Below, one piece after another: positions 1 through 5,628 of a stretch of 8,515 nt of DNA. The notes under the pieces were generated by a model that saw nothing but the letters and a program-made list of their open reading frames with translations, did not search any database and was not told where the DNA came from. Both the position numbers and the translations under genes were made by a program. Numbering within the stretch: position 1 is the first letter of the stretch; each line of letters begins with the position of its first letter. The stretch is from the NCBI GenBank assembly GCA_946480515.1, contig CAMLKX010000078.1, forward strand, positions 1 to 8,515, read 5' to 3'. This DNA comes from an uncultured Sphingomonadaceae bacterium. Lineage in GTDB: Bacteria > Pseudomonadota > Alphaproteobacteria > Sphingomonadales > Sphingomonadaceae.

Positions 1-467
1 ACCACCCGGGCCGGGGCCGCTTTCCGCAGGTTGGGCAGCAGCAGCTTGGTCAGCAGAAATGGAGCGAAATAATTCACCGCCATCTGGCTCTCGAAGCCAT
101 CGGCGGTGCGGGTCAGCGGCGGTCCCATCAGGCCGGCATTGTTGATCAGCAGGTCAAGCGGTCTTTCGCCCCATCGGCCGGCGAAATCACGCACGGATTT
201 CATCGACAGCAAGTCAACGTGTTCCACCTTCGGTGAAGCGACACCGCACTTCGCGATATCCTGTGCGACGCCTTTTCCGGCGGCAGTGTCGCGCACCGCC
301 AAGGTCACGTCAGCACCGGCGCCCGCCAAGGTTCGGGCGATTTCCACGCCGACCCCTGACGATGCGCCGGTGACGATCACGCTACGGCCTGTCAGATCGA
401 ACCCGGCCAGCACATCGTCAGCCGTTCGCTCTGCAGGACTTCGCACCGCAGCTTGTGTGGTAGGCAT
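1..467 (-). CDS. Short-chain dehydrogenase/reductase, C-terminus cut by window edge
   Basis: NAD(P)-dependent oxidoreductase of the classical SDR superfamily, probably a cytoplasmic alcohol/ketone dehydrogenase. Only the first 155 residues are present; the gene leaves the window at its 3' end before the YxxxK active site. Visible: a 25-residue N-terminal lead, the nucleotide-binding motif TGASSGVG (residues 33-40) at the end of the first beta strand, an acidic residue in VEHVDLL (about residue 85), and the structural motif NNAG (109-112) followed by LMGPPLTRTADGFESQ and VNYFAPFLLT. That stretch resembles the retinol-dehydrogenase/WWOX-like branch of SDRs, in which a similar 'N-H-x-G-x-F-x-L-T' segment is typical. 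The ATG at 467 is preceded by GGAGAGAGG, a good ribosome binding site. The gene is divergent from the AraC regulator, which may control it. Substrate unknown; family assignment is firm. Confidence 0.88.
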   Translation of the reverse strand, partial: MPTTQAAVRSPAERTADDVLAGFDLTGRSVIVTGASSGVGVEIARTLAGAGADVTLAVRDTAAGKGVAQDIAKCGVASPKVEHVDLLSMKSVRDFAGRWGERPLDLLINNAGLMGPPLTRTADGFESQMAVNYFAPFLLTKLLLPNLRKAAPARV

Positions 468-600
468 CCTCTCTCCGGATTTTCTCGCTGCGCCAGTCGA
501 TTATCTCTGATCGCGACATCGCGGCCAATGGGCCTGTAGGGCAGACACGGTCCATTTTAGCATGATGGAAAAAGTCGCAGCACCATAGTAAGGGTGGAGC
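468..600. promoter_or_regulatory. Divergent intergenic region between SDR and AraC gene
   Basis: This 133-bp gap separates two divergently transcribed genes and so must hold promoters for both. It contains a short perfect inverted repeat, CGCGA-CA-TCGCG (512-523), followed directly by GGCC-AATG-GGCC (523-534). These are possible operator sites for the AraC protein, but AraC-family sites are usually direct repeats, so the link is weak. AAGGGTG just before position 600 serves as ribosome binding site for the AraC gene. I see no convincing -35/-10 pair. Confidence 0.4.
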
Positions 601-1488
601 GTGAGTGACCCTGCCTCACAGCCGATTCACATTCGGGAAGCGCAGAAGCTGCCGGACCTCGTCACTGCGCGGGTCGACACCGACTTGGCGGTAGTGGAAC
701 TGTGCGCGTTTCCGGAGGTGGCTGCGCAAACGATCGTCGTTGCGGAGTCCGAGTCGGTCCTGGCCCTGGGCCTTTCCGCATTGCTGCCAAATGCGGAAGG
801 TCGTTTTCATGCGGGCGCGCCGGCGCGTTTTGCTCGTTTCGGGCCGTTGAGCTTCCGCCCCGCCGGCATTCCGCTCGAAATGCGGGTGACGAGCGGCGCA
901 TTTCGCACCATTCGCTGTCGCTTCAAGGATGATCGGCTGGCCCAATTTGCTCCGGGCGAGGAATGGGCTGAGGCCGAGATTGCCGCATGTTTCGACATCC
1001 GTTCTCCGGCCATCGAGGACGCGATGCTCCGATTGGCGGAGGAAGCCGACGATCCGCGGAGCGACACTGGTCAGCTGGCCCAAGCGCTCGTTCAATGCAT
1101 CCTCGTTGATCTGGCTCGCTATCTTGCGCACGCTAGACAGCTCGGCCTCCGACGGTCGGGCGGACTGGCCCCGCGCCGGCTTCGGGAGGTGCTGGCACGG
1201 ATCGAAGCCACCGGCCCGCCGCCAAGTATTGATCAATTGGCCGCGCTTTGCGGGATCAGCCGCTTTCACTTCATGCACGCGTTTCGAGCAACGATGGGCA
1301 GCAGCGCCGGTGCCTATATTCAGGACGCGCGAATGCGGCGGGCGAAGAATTTGCTGGCAAGTGGAGACCAGCCAGTTGCAGCAGTCGCAAGCGAACTCGG
1401 GTACCGTTCGGCGGCGTCCTTTGCCGCCGCATTCACCAAGGCAGCTGGCCGGTCCCCGAGCGCTTATCGCTCGGTGTTCAGATCGTAG
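601..1488 (+). CDS. AraC-family transcriptional regulator
   Basis: DNA-binding regulator of 295 residues, normal length for the family. Residues 1 to about 180 form a divergent effector-binding/dimerisation domain with a cupin-like beta-rich first half (TIVVAESESVLALGLSALL, FARFGPLSFRPAG) and a helical linker. The C-terminal 105 residues hold the two AraC helix-turn-helix units: one around 209-230 (SIDQLAALCGISRFHFMHAF, with the typical A-x-x-x-G-x-S-x-x-x-x-x-x-F pattern) and one around 257-282, followed by the family signature GYRSAASFAAAFTKAAGRSP-x-x-YR. The start is GTG at 601, six bases after AAGGG. The gene is divergent from an SDR and converges on the DHRS1-like SDR with 6 bp between stop codons, so its likely targets are the flanking dehydrogenase genes. 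The effector is unknown; a substrate of the neighbouring pathway is the natural guess. Confidence 0.93.
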   Translation: MSDPASQPIHIREAQKLPDLVTARVDTDLAVVELCAFPEVAAQTIVVAESESVLALGLSALLPNAEGRFHAGAPARFARFGPLSFRPAGIPLEMRVTSGAFRTIRCRFKDDRLAQFAPGEEWAEAEIAACFDIRSPAIEDAMLRLAEEADDPRSDTGQLAQALVQCILVDLARYLAHARQLGLRRSGGLAPRRLREVLARIEATGPPPSIDQLAALCGISRFHFMHAFRATMGSSAGAYIQDARMRRAKNLLASGDQPVAAVASELGYRSAASFAAAFTKAAGRSPSAYRSVFRS

Positions 1489-1494
1489 CGGCGA

Positions 1495-2361
1495 TCAGCG
1501 AACAATCGCCGGGTGAGGGATGCGTGGTTCCCCGAGCATCTCCCTGTAAGAAGGCGGCTTGCGCCCGCCCTCTTCGGTGATCCCGTAACGCTCGGCGATC
1601 TCCGCGCCGATCACCGTCTGCCCGTTCAGTTCCGCCAGGTTGGGGTCATTGTAGATCGCGTGAATCAGGCGGCCGTTGAACTCAGGGGTTTCAGCCTGCG
1701 CCATGAAGCCTGCATACTCATCCGGATGCTCGGCTAGCGTCCGTTTGCTGCGTTCCGTCAGCAGCGGGCCCATCCACAGCGAAATCGCCGCTACCTGAGT
1801 CCCGGATTCGCGGAAGTCGACGGCCATGTCGGCGGCGAACTTGTCCACTCCAGCCTTCTGAGCGCCATAAGCGGCGCCATGCATGTAGCACACCGATCCG
1901 AAGGATGAGGTGAAGGCGATCAGCCCCCGGTTCCGGGGCACCATCAGCTTGGCGGCATGGTACGACGCTTGATAATGACTGATCAGCCCGACCTTGAGAA
2001 TGTCGCCGAGGTCGATCGACTTCTCCCAAAAGGGCCCCGGTTCGACCAGATCATCGTGGATTGCGGCGACATTATTGACCAGAATATCCAGCTTGCCGCT
2101 GTCACTCCGAACCCGCTCGAACAGCGCCGCGATTTCGTCGGGATTGCTGTGATCAACCTGGACAGGAATGCCTTCGCCGCCAGCCTGTGTGACCGCTTCG
2201 GCGGCCGAGCCAATTGTGCCAGGCAGCGGAGCCACCCCCTCCTCCAGCGTGCGGCCGGTGACATAAACCCGCCATCCTTGCTCACCGAGCGCAATGGCAA
2301 TTCCGCGTCCAGCACCTCTGCTGGCGCCGGTCACGACGGCGACATTCCGATCAGTGCTCAA
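1495..2361 (-). CDS. DHRS1-like short-chain dehydrogenase/reductase
   Basis: Complete 288-residue SDR. Features in order: the cofactor motif TGASRGAG (11-18); an Arg in VTGRTLE (about 37), which suggests NADP(H) preference; LDILVNNVAA (91-100), where the usual NNAG reads NNVA; S153 in FTSSFGSVCYMHG; and the catalytic pair Y165/K169 in AAYGAQKAGVDKFAADMAVDF. The stretch FWEKSIDLGDILKVGLISHY and the LMVPRNRGLIAF segment match the DHRS1 subfamily, whose members also depart from NNAG. The C-terminal 90 residues extend beyond the core fold, as in that subfamily. The start is TTG, supported by GGGAGG nine bases upstream. The gene lies 91 bp downstream of the Rieske oxygenase on the same strand and is probably cotranscribed. 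A role in oxidising or reducing a hydroxyl/keto group of the oxygenase substrate is inferred, not shown. Confidence 0.92.
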   Translation of the reverse strand: MSTDRNVAVVTGASRGAGRGIAIALGEQGWRVYVTGRTLEEGVAPLPGTIGSAAEAVTQAGGEGIPVQVDHSNPDEIAALFERVRSDSGKLDILVNNVAAIHDDLVEPGPFWEKSIDLGDILKVGLISHYQASYHAAKLMVPRNRGLIAFTSSFGSVCYMHGAAYGAQKAGVDKFAADMAVDFRESGTQVAAISLWMGPLLTERSKRTLAEHPDEYAGFMAQAETPEFNGRLIHAIYNDPNLAELNGQTVIGAEIAERYGITEEGGRKPPSYREMLGEPRIPHPAIVR

Positions 2362-2370
2362 GATTTTGGT

Positions 2371-2376
2371 CCTCCC
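2371..2376 (-). promoter_or_regulatory. Strong ribosome binding site deciding a TTG start
   Basis: On the minus strand GGGAGG sits nine bases before the TTG at 2361-2359. The conserved SDR beta strand (NVAVVTGASRG) begins six residues after this TTG, and no ATG in frame lies between the site and the fold. This makes TTG the only sensible start for the DHRS1-like gene. Confidence 0.75.
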
Positions 2377-2412
2377 GATAAGAAGATCGATGGCGCAGAA
2401 CCCGTCGCCCTG

Positions 2413-2426
2413 GTTCGAGGACGAAC
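2413..2426. repeat. Small inverted repeat between oxygenase and SDR genes
   Basis: GTTCG-AGGA-CGAAC forms a five-base-pair stem with a four-base loop inside the 91-bp gap between the Rieske gene and the downstream SDR. There is no T-run after it in the direction of transcription, so it does not look like an intrinsic terminator. It could be a processing or stability hairpin, or chance. Confidence 0.25.
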
Positions 2427-2452
2427 GAGACGGTTACGCTGGATCAGAGCTG

Positions 2453-3535
2453 CTAGGCGGCTTTGCTTCCGCCCGGCCGACTGTCGTGGGTTACGACCAA
2501 TCCGTTCACGCGCTTGCGAATGTCGGCAGCGCGCTCACGCGAGTTGTAGAACTGGCTGTACCAGATCCGCATCTTCGCATAGGGTCCGTCATTGGGGATC
2601 GCCAGTGGCTTGAACGCAGGCCGCTTGTTCGCCCAGATCTCGAAATCCTGCGCAAACGCCTGCCGGCTCGCTTCCTGATACTGGAACGCAGCAGCTCGCT
2701 GTTCCTCGGTAATCGCGCTCGAGCCATCGTTCGCCTTGACCATGAGCATATGCCACGCGCGCACCTTGCCATCGTCAATCGGGGTATGGGTGATGGTGAT
2801 AAACGAATCCATCGCCCCGGCCATTTCCGACTGGAGAATCGAAGGTCCGGTGTACCAGGTGTCGAGGACAAGCTGGTCTTCCGGATTGCTCGTCAGGGTC
2901 CGGTGTCCGGCGCTGTAATATTGGTGGACGATGTGATCCTTGAACTCGTTGGCGAAGTACATGAAGTCCTTCGCGCCGTGGATCGGAATGAAGTGACCGA
3001 AGTCCGCCATGTTGTCGACAATTTCGACTCCGTGACCGTCGAGCTCGCCCATCAGATCGATTTTCCAACGAAGCCAGCCCGGTTCATCCCAATGCCCGCC
3101 GAAATTCGGTAGCGGAAATTCCGGTTCCAACCCTTCCGGATCGTACCACATCCAGATGATCCCGGCCCGCTCCTGAACCGTAAAGGTCTTCAGGCACGCC
3201 GCCTTGGGAATGAAGTTCGAATAGGGAATGTCATCGCACTTGCCATCCGGTCCGTAGCGCCAGCCGTGAAACGGGCAGCGGATGGACTCGCCTTGCACCT
3301 GCTCCTTGTCGCGGACGATGTAGGAGGTGGTATTCTTCGCCAGGTGGGCGCCCATGTGGGGGCAATAAGCTTCAACCAGGTAGGGCTTGCCGCTTTCCCC
3401 CCGGTACAGGACCATGTCCTCGCCAAAATAGCGCAGGGCGACTGGGGAGTCGGACACCTCCTCCGCCCCAGCGATCATGTACCAGCCGCGGCCAAATGTG
3501 TGTTCGCCGAGACCATAGTCTTGCGATTTCGCCAT
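2453..3535 (-). CDS. Rieske non-heme iron oxygenase, KshA-like
   Basis: Terminal oxygenase component of a ring-hydroxylating system, 360 residues. The N-terminal Rieske [2Fe-2S] domain carries CPH (C58, H60) and CPFHGW (C87, H90). The catalytic domain has the mononuclear iron motif EIVDNMADFGHFIPIHG, with N175, D178, H181 and H186 in the arrangement of 3-ketosteroid 9-alpha-hydroxylase KshA; D297 in AQDFEIWANK is the likely carboxylate ligand. WYTGPSIL and ITHTPIDDGKVRAW also fit KshA-type enzymes. KshA hydroxylates C9 of androstadienedione, which opens ring B; other members act on cholesterol (DAF-36/KshA group) or other polycyclic ketones. H60 and C87 are separated by 26 residues, about ten more than the KshA spacing I recall. 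The ATG at 3535 follows GAGGAA. An electron-transfer partner is required, but none lies in the window. It is first in an operon with the DHRS1-like SDR. The family is firm; steroid specificity is inferred. Confidence 0.9.
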   Translation of the reverse strand: MAKSQDYGLGEHTFGRGWYMIAGAEEVSDSPVALRYFGEDMVLYRGESGKPYLVEAYCPHMGAHLAKNTTSYIVRDKEQVQGESIRCPFHGWRYGPDGKCDDIPYSNFIPKAACLKTFTVQERAGIIWMWYDPEGLEPEFPLPNFGGHWDEPGWLRWKIDLMGELDGHGVEIVDNMADFGHFIPIHGAKDFMYFANEFKDHIVHQYYSAGHRTLTSNPEDQLVLDTWYTGPSILQSEMAGAMDSFITITHTPIDDGKVRAWHMLMVKANDGSSAITEEQRAAAFQYQEASRQAFAQDFEIWANKRPAFKPLAIPNDGPYAKMRIWYSQFYNSRERAADIRKRVNGLVVTHDSRPGGSKAA

Positions 3536-3562
3536 CGTTTTGAATTCCTCGTCCTAACGTAG

Positions 3563-3578
3563 CCGCACTGCAGTGCGG
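3563..3578. promoter_or_regulatory. Perfect 16-bp palindrome, probable operator
   Basis: CCGCACTGCAGTGCGG is perfectly self-complementary with no spacer. It lies 28 to 43 bases upstream of the oxygenase start codon. A site this close to the gene would be expected to block or position RNA polymerase on the oxygenase promoter. The most likely binder is the divergent LysR-family protein, although a perfect spacer-free palindrome would suit other dimeric regulators as well. Confidence 0.6.
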
Positions 3579-3629
3579 AGCATTGCCGCACGATTAACTT
3601 CTTCCAACGCGCAACGGGAGTCTCTTGTG

Positions 3630-3656
3630 CCGCACAGCTGCAGTGCAATAATGCAC
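3630..3656. promoter_or_regulatory. Second operator-like repeat cluster next to LysR start
   Basis: CCGCAC-AG-CTGCAGTGC (3630-3646) repeats the elements of the upstream palindrome with two extra bases. It runs into an inverted repeat GTGCA-ATAA-TGCAC (3643-3656) that ends four bases before the LysR ATG. The AT-rich centre and 14-bp length resemble the LysR box form, in which a T and an A are separated by eleven bases within an imperfect dyad. Its position over the start of the regulator gene suggests negative autoregulation. Confidence 0.5.
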
Positions 3657-3660
3657 GGTC

Positions 3661-4521
3661 ATGGAGTGGAGCGATCTTCCCATCTTTCTAGAGGCAGTGC
3701 GGAGTGGATCCTACACCGCTGCCGCGCAGGTGTTAAACTGTAACCGAACGACGGTGGGGCGAAGGGTCGAAGCTTTGGAAAAGGCGCTGCAGATCAGCCT
3801 TTTCCGCGAAACGCCGACGGGCCCGGAACCGACTTCGGAGGGGCAAGTCGTGCTTGACGCTGCTCTGCAGATCGAGGCGCAAATTGGGGAGCTGAGGCAG
3901 CGGCTGAGTCTCGGGGGCTCTCGTCCAGAACGGATTCGCATCGCCAGCAGTGCGGCCATCGCCACGGAGTTTCTCGGCGAAATTGCCGAGTTCCAGCGGG
4001 ATCATCCTGGTACGACGATTGAGCTGTTGAGCGAAATCGACCCGCTTGATGCGGTCGGCCGGCGGCGCGCCGATCTTGCGGTCGCTTTGACGCGCGCACC
4101 TCCGCAACGGCTGACCGGCGTTTCTATCGGACCTGTGGATCAGGCTCTCTATCAATGCGGCACTGGCGCCCAGGATCGGCTGCTGCTGTGGGGTCAGGAA
4201 GCCGAGGCGCTACTGCCGCGGCATTGGGCAGCCGCGAATCTTTCGTCTCCTGACCTGAGTTCGATTGCTGAGGCACGCTTCAACGGCTGGCCTGAGCTCA
4301 GACAGGCGGTCGCCGCCGGCTTGGGCCGGGCCTATCTGTGTTGCTTTGTCGCCGACATGGAACCTTCACTGACTCGGATAGGCCCGCCGGAAACGCGCTG
4401 GAGGACGGAGATGTGGCTCCTTCGACGCGCGGCCGCTCCACCCTCGCCGGCCATTATCGAACTCATCGAATTTCTTCAGGCGAGGCTCGGCCGCCGTCTC
4501 ATGGCGGGCTCTGCAGCCTAA
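3661..4521 (+). CDS. LysR-family transcriptional regulator
   Basis: Regulator of 286 residues, slightly short for the family. The N-terminal winged helix-turn-helix spans residues 1 to about 62: DLPIFLEAVRSGSYTAAAQV, then RTTVGRRVEALEKALQISLF and the wing TPTGPEPTSEG. A linker helix follows (ALQIEAQIGELRQRL), and the effector-binding domain begins near 'PERIRIASS' (about residue 96) with EIAEFQRDHPGTTIELL and RRADLAVAL as usual for LysR co-inducer domains. The ATG at 3661 fixes the N-terminus at the usual place, although no ribosome binding site is visible before it; an inverted repeat ends four bases upstream. It is divergent from the Rieske oxygenase, its most likely target, and its stop overlaps that of the converging SnoaL gene. 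The co-inducer is probably a pathway intermediate. Confidence 0.93.
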   Translation: MEWSDLPIFLEAVRSGSYTAAAQVLNCNRTTVGRRVEALEKALQISLFRETPTGPEPTSEGQVVLDAALQIEAQIGELRQRLSLGGSRPERIRIASSAAIATEFLGEIAEFQRDHPGTTIELLSEIDPLDAVGRRRADLAVALTRAPPQRLTGVSIGPVDQALYQCGTGAQDRLLLWGQEAEALLPRHWAAANLSSPDLSSIAEARFNGWPELRQAVAAGLGRAYLCCFVADMEPSLTRIGPPETRWRTEMWLLRRAAAPPSPAIIELIEFLQARLGRRLMAGSAA

Positions 4522-5045
4522 ACGACTCTTGTCCTGCCGAGGCTGGAGAGGAGCGGCATCGACCAGGAAGGATCGTCGCCGTCTGATCGGCCGTGCGCTG
4601 CATCGGCTCCGATCCGGGCAAAACGCGCCTCGTCAACCTCGCGGATTTCGCCGGCATCGAAGACGAGGGAGCGGTAAAGAAATTTCCACTCTCCGGAGCG
4701 CCGTTGATAGCGGTCCAGATACCGCCCGTAGACAATATATTCGCGCCGCTCCGGTGGATGCGTTCGATGATAGGCCCGCACGAGATGCTCACCGTCGGCT
4801 TCGTCGCCGTCGATCGCAAATACGCTATTGGTGATGCTGTGTATGGTCAGCTCCCATGGGGCGACGGCGGTTGGCAGCCACTCTACGAACGCGTCAGGAC
4901 CACCGCGAAACATCGCGCCATGATCGTCGATCGCATCATCATGATAGAGTGAACGCACAAGCGCAAAATCCCGCCGATCGCAGCCGCGGCAATAGAGCAT
5001 CACCAGGCGCCGAAGCGCGATTTCGTCAAGAAGTTCGCGTTCCAT
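4518..5045 (-). CDS. SnoaL-like (NTF2-fold) protein, possible hydroxysteroid dehydratase
   Basis: Protein of 175 residues from the ATG. The SnoaL/NTF2 cone fold covers about residues 3-130: ELLDEIALRRLVMLYCRGCDRRDFALVRSLYHDDAIDD, then GGPDAFVEWL, IHSITNSVFAIDGDEADGE and the closing strands EYIVYGRYLDRYQRRSGEWKF. The family includes cyclases, isomerases and dehydratases. Y18, D23, H69 and H93 are placed much like the catalytic Tyr, Asp and His residues of the bile-acid dehydratase BaiE and scytalone dehydratase (from memory of those enzymes). A 7-alpha-hydroxysteroid dehydratase of this fold (Hsh2) is known in bile-salt-degrading sphingomonads, so a dehydratase role is attractive but inferred. 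About 40 C-terminal residues lie outside the fold. Start choice is open: TTG at 5051, two codons earlier, is better spaced from the AAGGAGGT site. The stop overlaps the converging LysR stop. Confidence 0.85.
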   Translation of the reverse strand: MERELLDEIALRRLVMLYCRGCDRRDFALVRSLYHDDAIDDHGAMFRGGPDAFVEWLPTAVAPWELTIHSITNSVFAIDGDEADGEHLVRAYHRTHPPERREYIVYGRYLDRYQRRSGEWKFLYRSLVFDAGEIREVDEARFARIGADAAHGRSDGDDPSWSMPLLSSLGRTRVV

Positions 5046-5051
5046 CGTCAA

Positions 5052-5239
5052 CTTTCCGACCTCCTTCGGGCTACGCACTCTGCTGACCAATCGCCGAGAC
5101 AAAGCCTTGGACAGTCGATAAGGTAACGGCGGCGCTACGCGAATCAATAAAGCGTCGTGGAGTATGGGATGCTACGCAAAAATGCGCGCGTTGTGGTGCG
5201 TGCCCTGAGCGAGCGTGATCGTCCTTGGCGAGATCGACC
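5052..5239. promoter_or_regulatory. Divergent promoter region with three GCTACGC repeats
   Basis: This region separates the minus-strand SnoaL gene from the plus-strand KSI operon and must hold both promoters. GCTACGC occurs three times in the same orientation, at 5070-5076, 5134-5140 and 5171-5177. The third copy runs into an inverted repeat CGCA-AAAA-TGCG (5175-5186). Repeated 7-mers of this kind point to a regulator binding site shared by the two divergent units. Which regulator binds is unknown. I see no RNA gene or terminator here. Confidence 0.45.
5059..5066 (-). promoter_or_regulatory. Strong ribosome binding site of the SnoaL gene
   Basis: AAGGAGGT on the minus strand is a near-perfect match to the anti-Shine-Dalgarno. 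It is 7 bases from TTG at 5051 but 13 bases from ATG at 5045. Spacing favours TTG and codon preference favours ATG; the protein differs by two residues only. It rules out the longer reading that would start near 5147, because that start would place this site inside the coding region. Confidence 0.7.
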
Positions 5240-5626
5240 GTGATCGAAGAAGCTCAGATGAAGGCGGCCCTTCAGGCCTATGTCGACCGGGCAAATGCCG
5301 GTGATGCAGAAGGCCTGGTCGCCCTGTTCAGCTCCGATGCGACCATCGAAGACCCGGTTGGAACGCCGCTGAAGCGCGGGAAAGAGATTGCCGCCTGGTT
5401 CGCCGATACCGTCGCCTTCAAGACCCGCATCACTCCGCAAGTGCCGCTGCGCGGCTCCCACGGCAGAGAGGCGGCGCTTGTTTTCGACGTCGAATTCACG
5501 CCCCCAGACGGGGTCCGCACACGCATCCGCTCGGTCGATGTGTGCGCATTCGACGATGCAGGAAAAATCATCAGTCTCCGCGCCTTTTGGGGTCCCGGAG
5601 ACGTGGAGCCGATTGGAGAGGATTGA
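5240..5626 (+). CDS. ksi: Steroid Delta5-3-ketoisomerase (ketosteroid isomerase)
   Basis: Small NTF2-fold enzyme that moves the double bond of 5-ene-3-ketosteroids into conjugation (Delta5 to Delta4) through a dienolate. From the GTG at 5240 it has 128 residues, against 125 in Comamonas testosteroni KSI, and the catalytic residues fall in register: Y14 in QAYVDRANAGD, D38 in ATIEDPVG, and D100 in RSVDVCAF (Asp99 of that enzyme). The closing segment GKIISLRAFWG also matches. F54 stands where characterised enzymes have a tyrosine that supports the catalytic Tyr. The GTG has GGCGAG seven bases upstream; TTG at 5225 (133 residues) and ATG at 5258 (122 residues) are alternatives, but GTG best matches the family N-terminus. 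It is first in a tight operon, with a 2-bp gap to the EthD gene. The family is secure; steroid as substrate is very likely. Confidence 0.86.
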   Translation: MIEEAQMKAALQAYVDRANAGDAEGLVALFSSDATIEDPVGTPLKRGKEIAAWFADTVAFKTRITPQVPLRGSHGREAALVFDVEFTPPDGVRTRIRSVDVCAFDDAGKIISLRAFWGPGDVEPIGED

Positions 5627-5628
5627 GG

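Larger units (their letters stand above)
3536..3660. promoter_or_regulatory. Divergent promoter region between Rieske oxygenase and LysR genes
   Basis: This 125-bp region must drive both the minus-strand oxygenase operon and the plus-strand LysR gene, the classic LysR regulator-target arrangement. It holds a perfect 16-bp palindrome near the oxygenase start and a related, overlapping set of inverted repeats against the LysR start. CCGCAC occurs three times (3563-3568, 3586-3591, 3630-3635), and CTGCAGTGC twice, exactly 70 bp apart (3568-3576 and 3638-3646). I expect LysR protein binding here with autoregulation. Promoter hexamers are not clear by eye. Confidence 0.7.

Noticed and set aside
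106..510. Plus-strand open frame of 134 codons at the left edge
   Set aside because: It is antisense to the SDR with TGASSGVG and NNAG motifs and has no domain.
616..1278. Minus-strand open frame of 220 codons inside the AraC gene
   Set aside because: It is fully antisense to a regulator with clear helix-turn-helix motifs and shows no domain of its own.
2413..2426. Hairpin between the Rieske and SDR genes as an intrinsic terminator
   Set aside because: The stem is only five base pairs and no T-run follows it on the minus strand.
2294..3112. Long plus-strand open frame (272 codons) across the SDR start and Rieske gene
   Set aside because: It lies opposite the Rieske gene, has no recognisable domain and has an arginine/proline-rich, low-motif translation. 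It is a GC-rich shadow of the real minus-strand gene.
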